Assembly (NCBI GenBank): GCA_023249395.1 | Contig: JAHFCS010000185.1 | Coordinates: forward strand, 1-5,190 | Direction of reading: 5' to 3' | Length of the DNA: 5,190 nucleotides | DNA from: Gemmatimonadota bacterium | GTDB lineage: Bacteria; Gemmatimonadota; Gemmatimonadetes; Gemmatimonadales; Gemmatimonadaceae | Notes under the pieces: generated by a model | What the model was told of the DNA's origin: nothing | Databases searched by the model: none | What the model saw: the letters and a program-made list of their open reading frames with translations, nothing else | Part shown: positions 4,987 to 5,190 of the stretch, one piece after another | How positions within the stretch are numbered: the stretch's first letter is position 1 | Layout: each line of letters begins with the position of its first letter | Program-made: the position numbers and the translations under genes

Positions 4987-5189
4987 TGCAATAGCGCGCG
5001 AAAAGAAGCCGGGTGAGCGAGGCTTAAGTCGCGCGAGGCGAGCTGAGACATGTCTTCGTCAGACAGGGCCCCTTCGAAGGCATGAGAGATCGCCGTCCGC
5101 ACGCGGGCGTCGATGCGAGGCTCGTCCAGCCAGAAGATCCTCGGCACCGGCGAATCAACGTACCCCAGCGTCCATTCGCGATGCCGGAG
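4983..5189 (-). CDS. Unrecognised protein, C-terminal 68 residues (5' end beyond window)
   Basis: A minus-strand frame is open from the window edge to a TGA at 4985-4983, giving 68 residues. It includes EWTLGYVDSPVPRIFWLDEP, then a charged helical-looking stretch (RIDARVRTAISHAFEGALSDED) and ends ASFRALLQ. I do not recognise the family. Support for its being real: the stop overlaps the thioesterase GTG start by 4 nt (GTGA), the usual arrangement within an operon, and nothing else occupies this stretch. No membrane segment is visible in this part. Confidence 0.6.
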   Translation of the reverse strand, partial: LRHREWTLGYVDSPVPRIFWLDEPRIDARVRTAISHAFEGALSDEDMSQLASRDLSLAHPASFRALLQ

Positions 5190-5190
5190 G

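Noticed and set aside
4498..5016. Plus-strand open frame of 172 codons
   Set aside because: It is antisense to the thioesterase gene, which has clear hotdog-fold motifs and a coupled GTGA start.
1..5190. CRISPR array, tRNA or rRNA gene, insertion sequence
   Set aside because: No spaced direct-repeat array, no tRNA cloverleaf or rRNA signature, and no transposase or terminal inverted repeats were seen on either strand.

Overview
The window is high-GC bacterial DNA, densely packed with genes on both strands. The genes overlap or abut, several start at GTG or TTG, and the only clearly A/T-rich stretch is a promoter region around 2000-2040. The style fits a high-GC, soil- or sediment-type Gram-negative-like lineage such as Gemmatimonadota. 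That placement is an impression from protein style only and has low confidence.

Left part (3-1967): the C-terminal half of ribonuclease Z (cut by the window edge) overlaps a GalU/RfbA-type sugar-phosphate nucleotidyltransferase gene by 8 nt, both on the + strand. Convergent to them, on the minus strand, lies a two-gene unit: a DUF2203 protein and a 97-residue protein of unknown function whose ATG directly follows the DUF2203 stop codon. The nucleotidyltransferase and the small protein meet tail to tail on a shared CTAG. A perfect 9-bp hairpin lies inside the end of the small protein's gene.

Centre (1968-3154): a short A/T-rich divergent promoter region carries an ATCAA-N6-TTGAT inverted repeat of ArsR-operator type. 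It precedes an ACR3-family arsenite efflux permease gene with the family's essential Cys and Glu. No arsR, arsC or other ars gene is visible in the window.

Right part (3151-5190, minus strand): the most interesting element is a complete fluoride (crcB-motif) riboswitch at about 4447-4390. It is followed by an intrinsic terminator whose 5' arm overlaps the aptamer's 3' strand, and then by a GGAGG ribosome-binding site and the GTG start of a CPA2-type cation:proton antiporter. This arrangement predicts that the antiporter is made only when fluoride is present and so helps remove fluoride or relieve its stress. A longer reading of the antiporter gene would start inside the riboswitch and is probably wrong. 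Upstream are a hotdog-fold acyl-CoA thioesterase and the tail of an unrecognised gene, joined by a GTGA overlap.

Taken together, 2000-4450 looks like a small toxic-anion defence locus. An arsenite exporter under probable ArsR control and a fluoride-switched antiporter face each other and share their stop codons on a second CTAG. The riboswitch class and ACR3 are known families. The less-described points are the role of the CPA antiporter in fluoride resistance and the pairing of the two systems.
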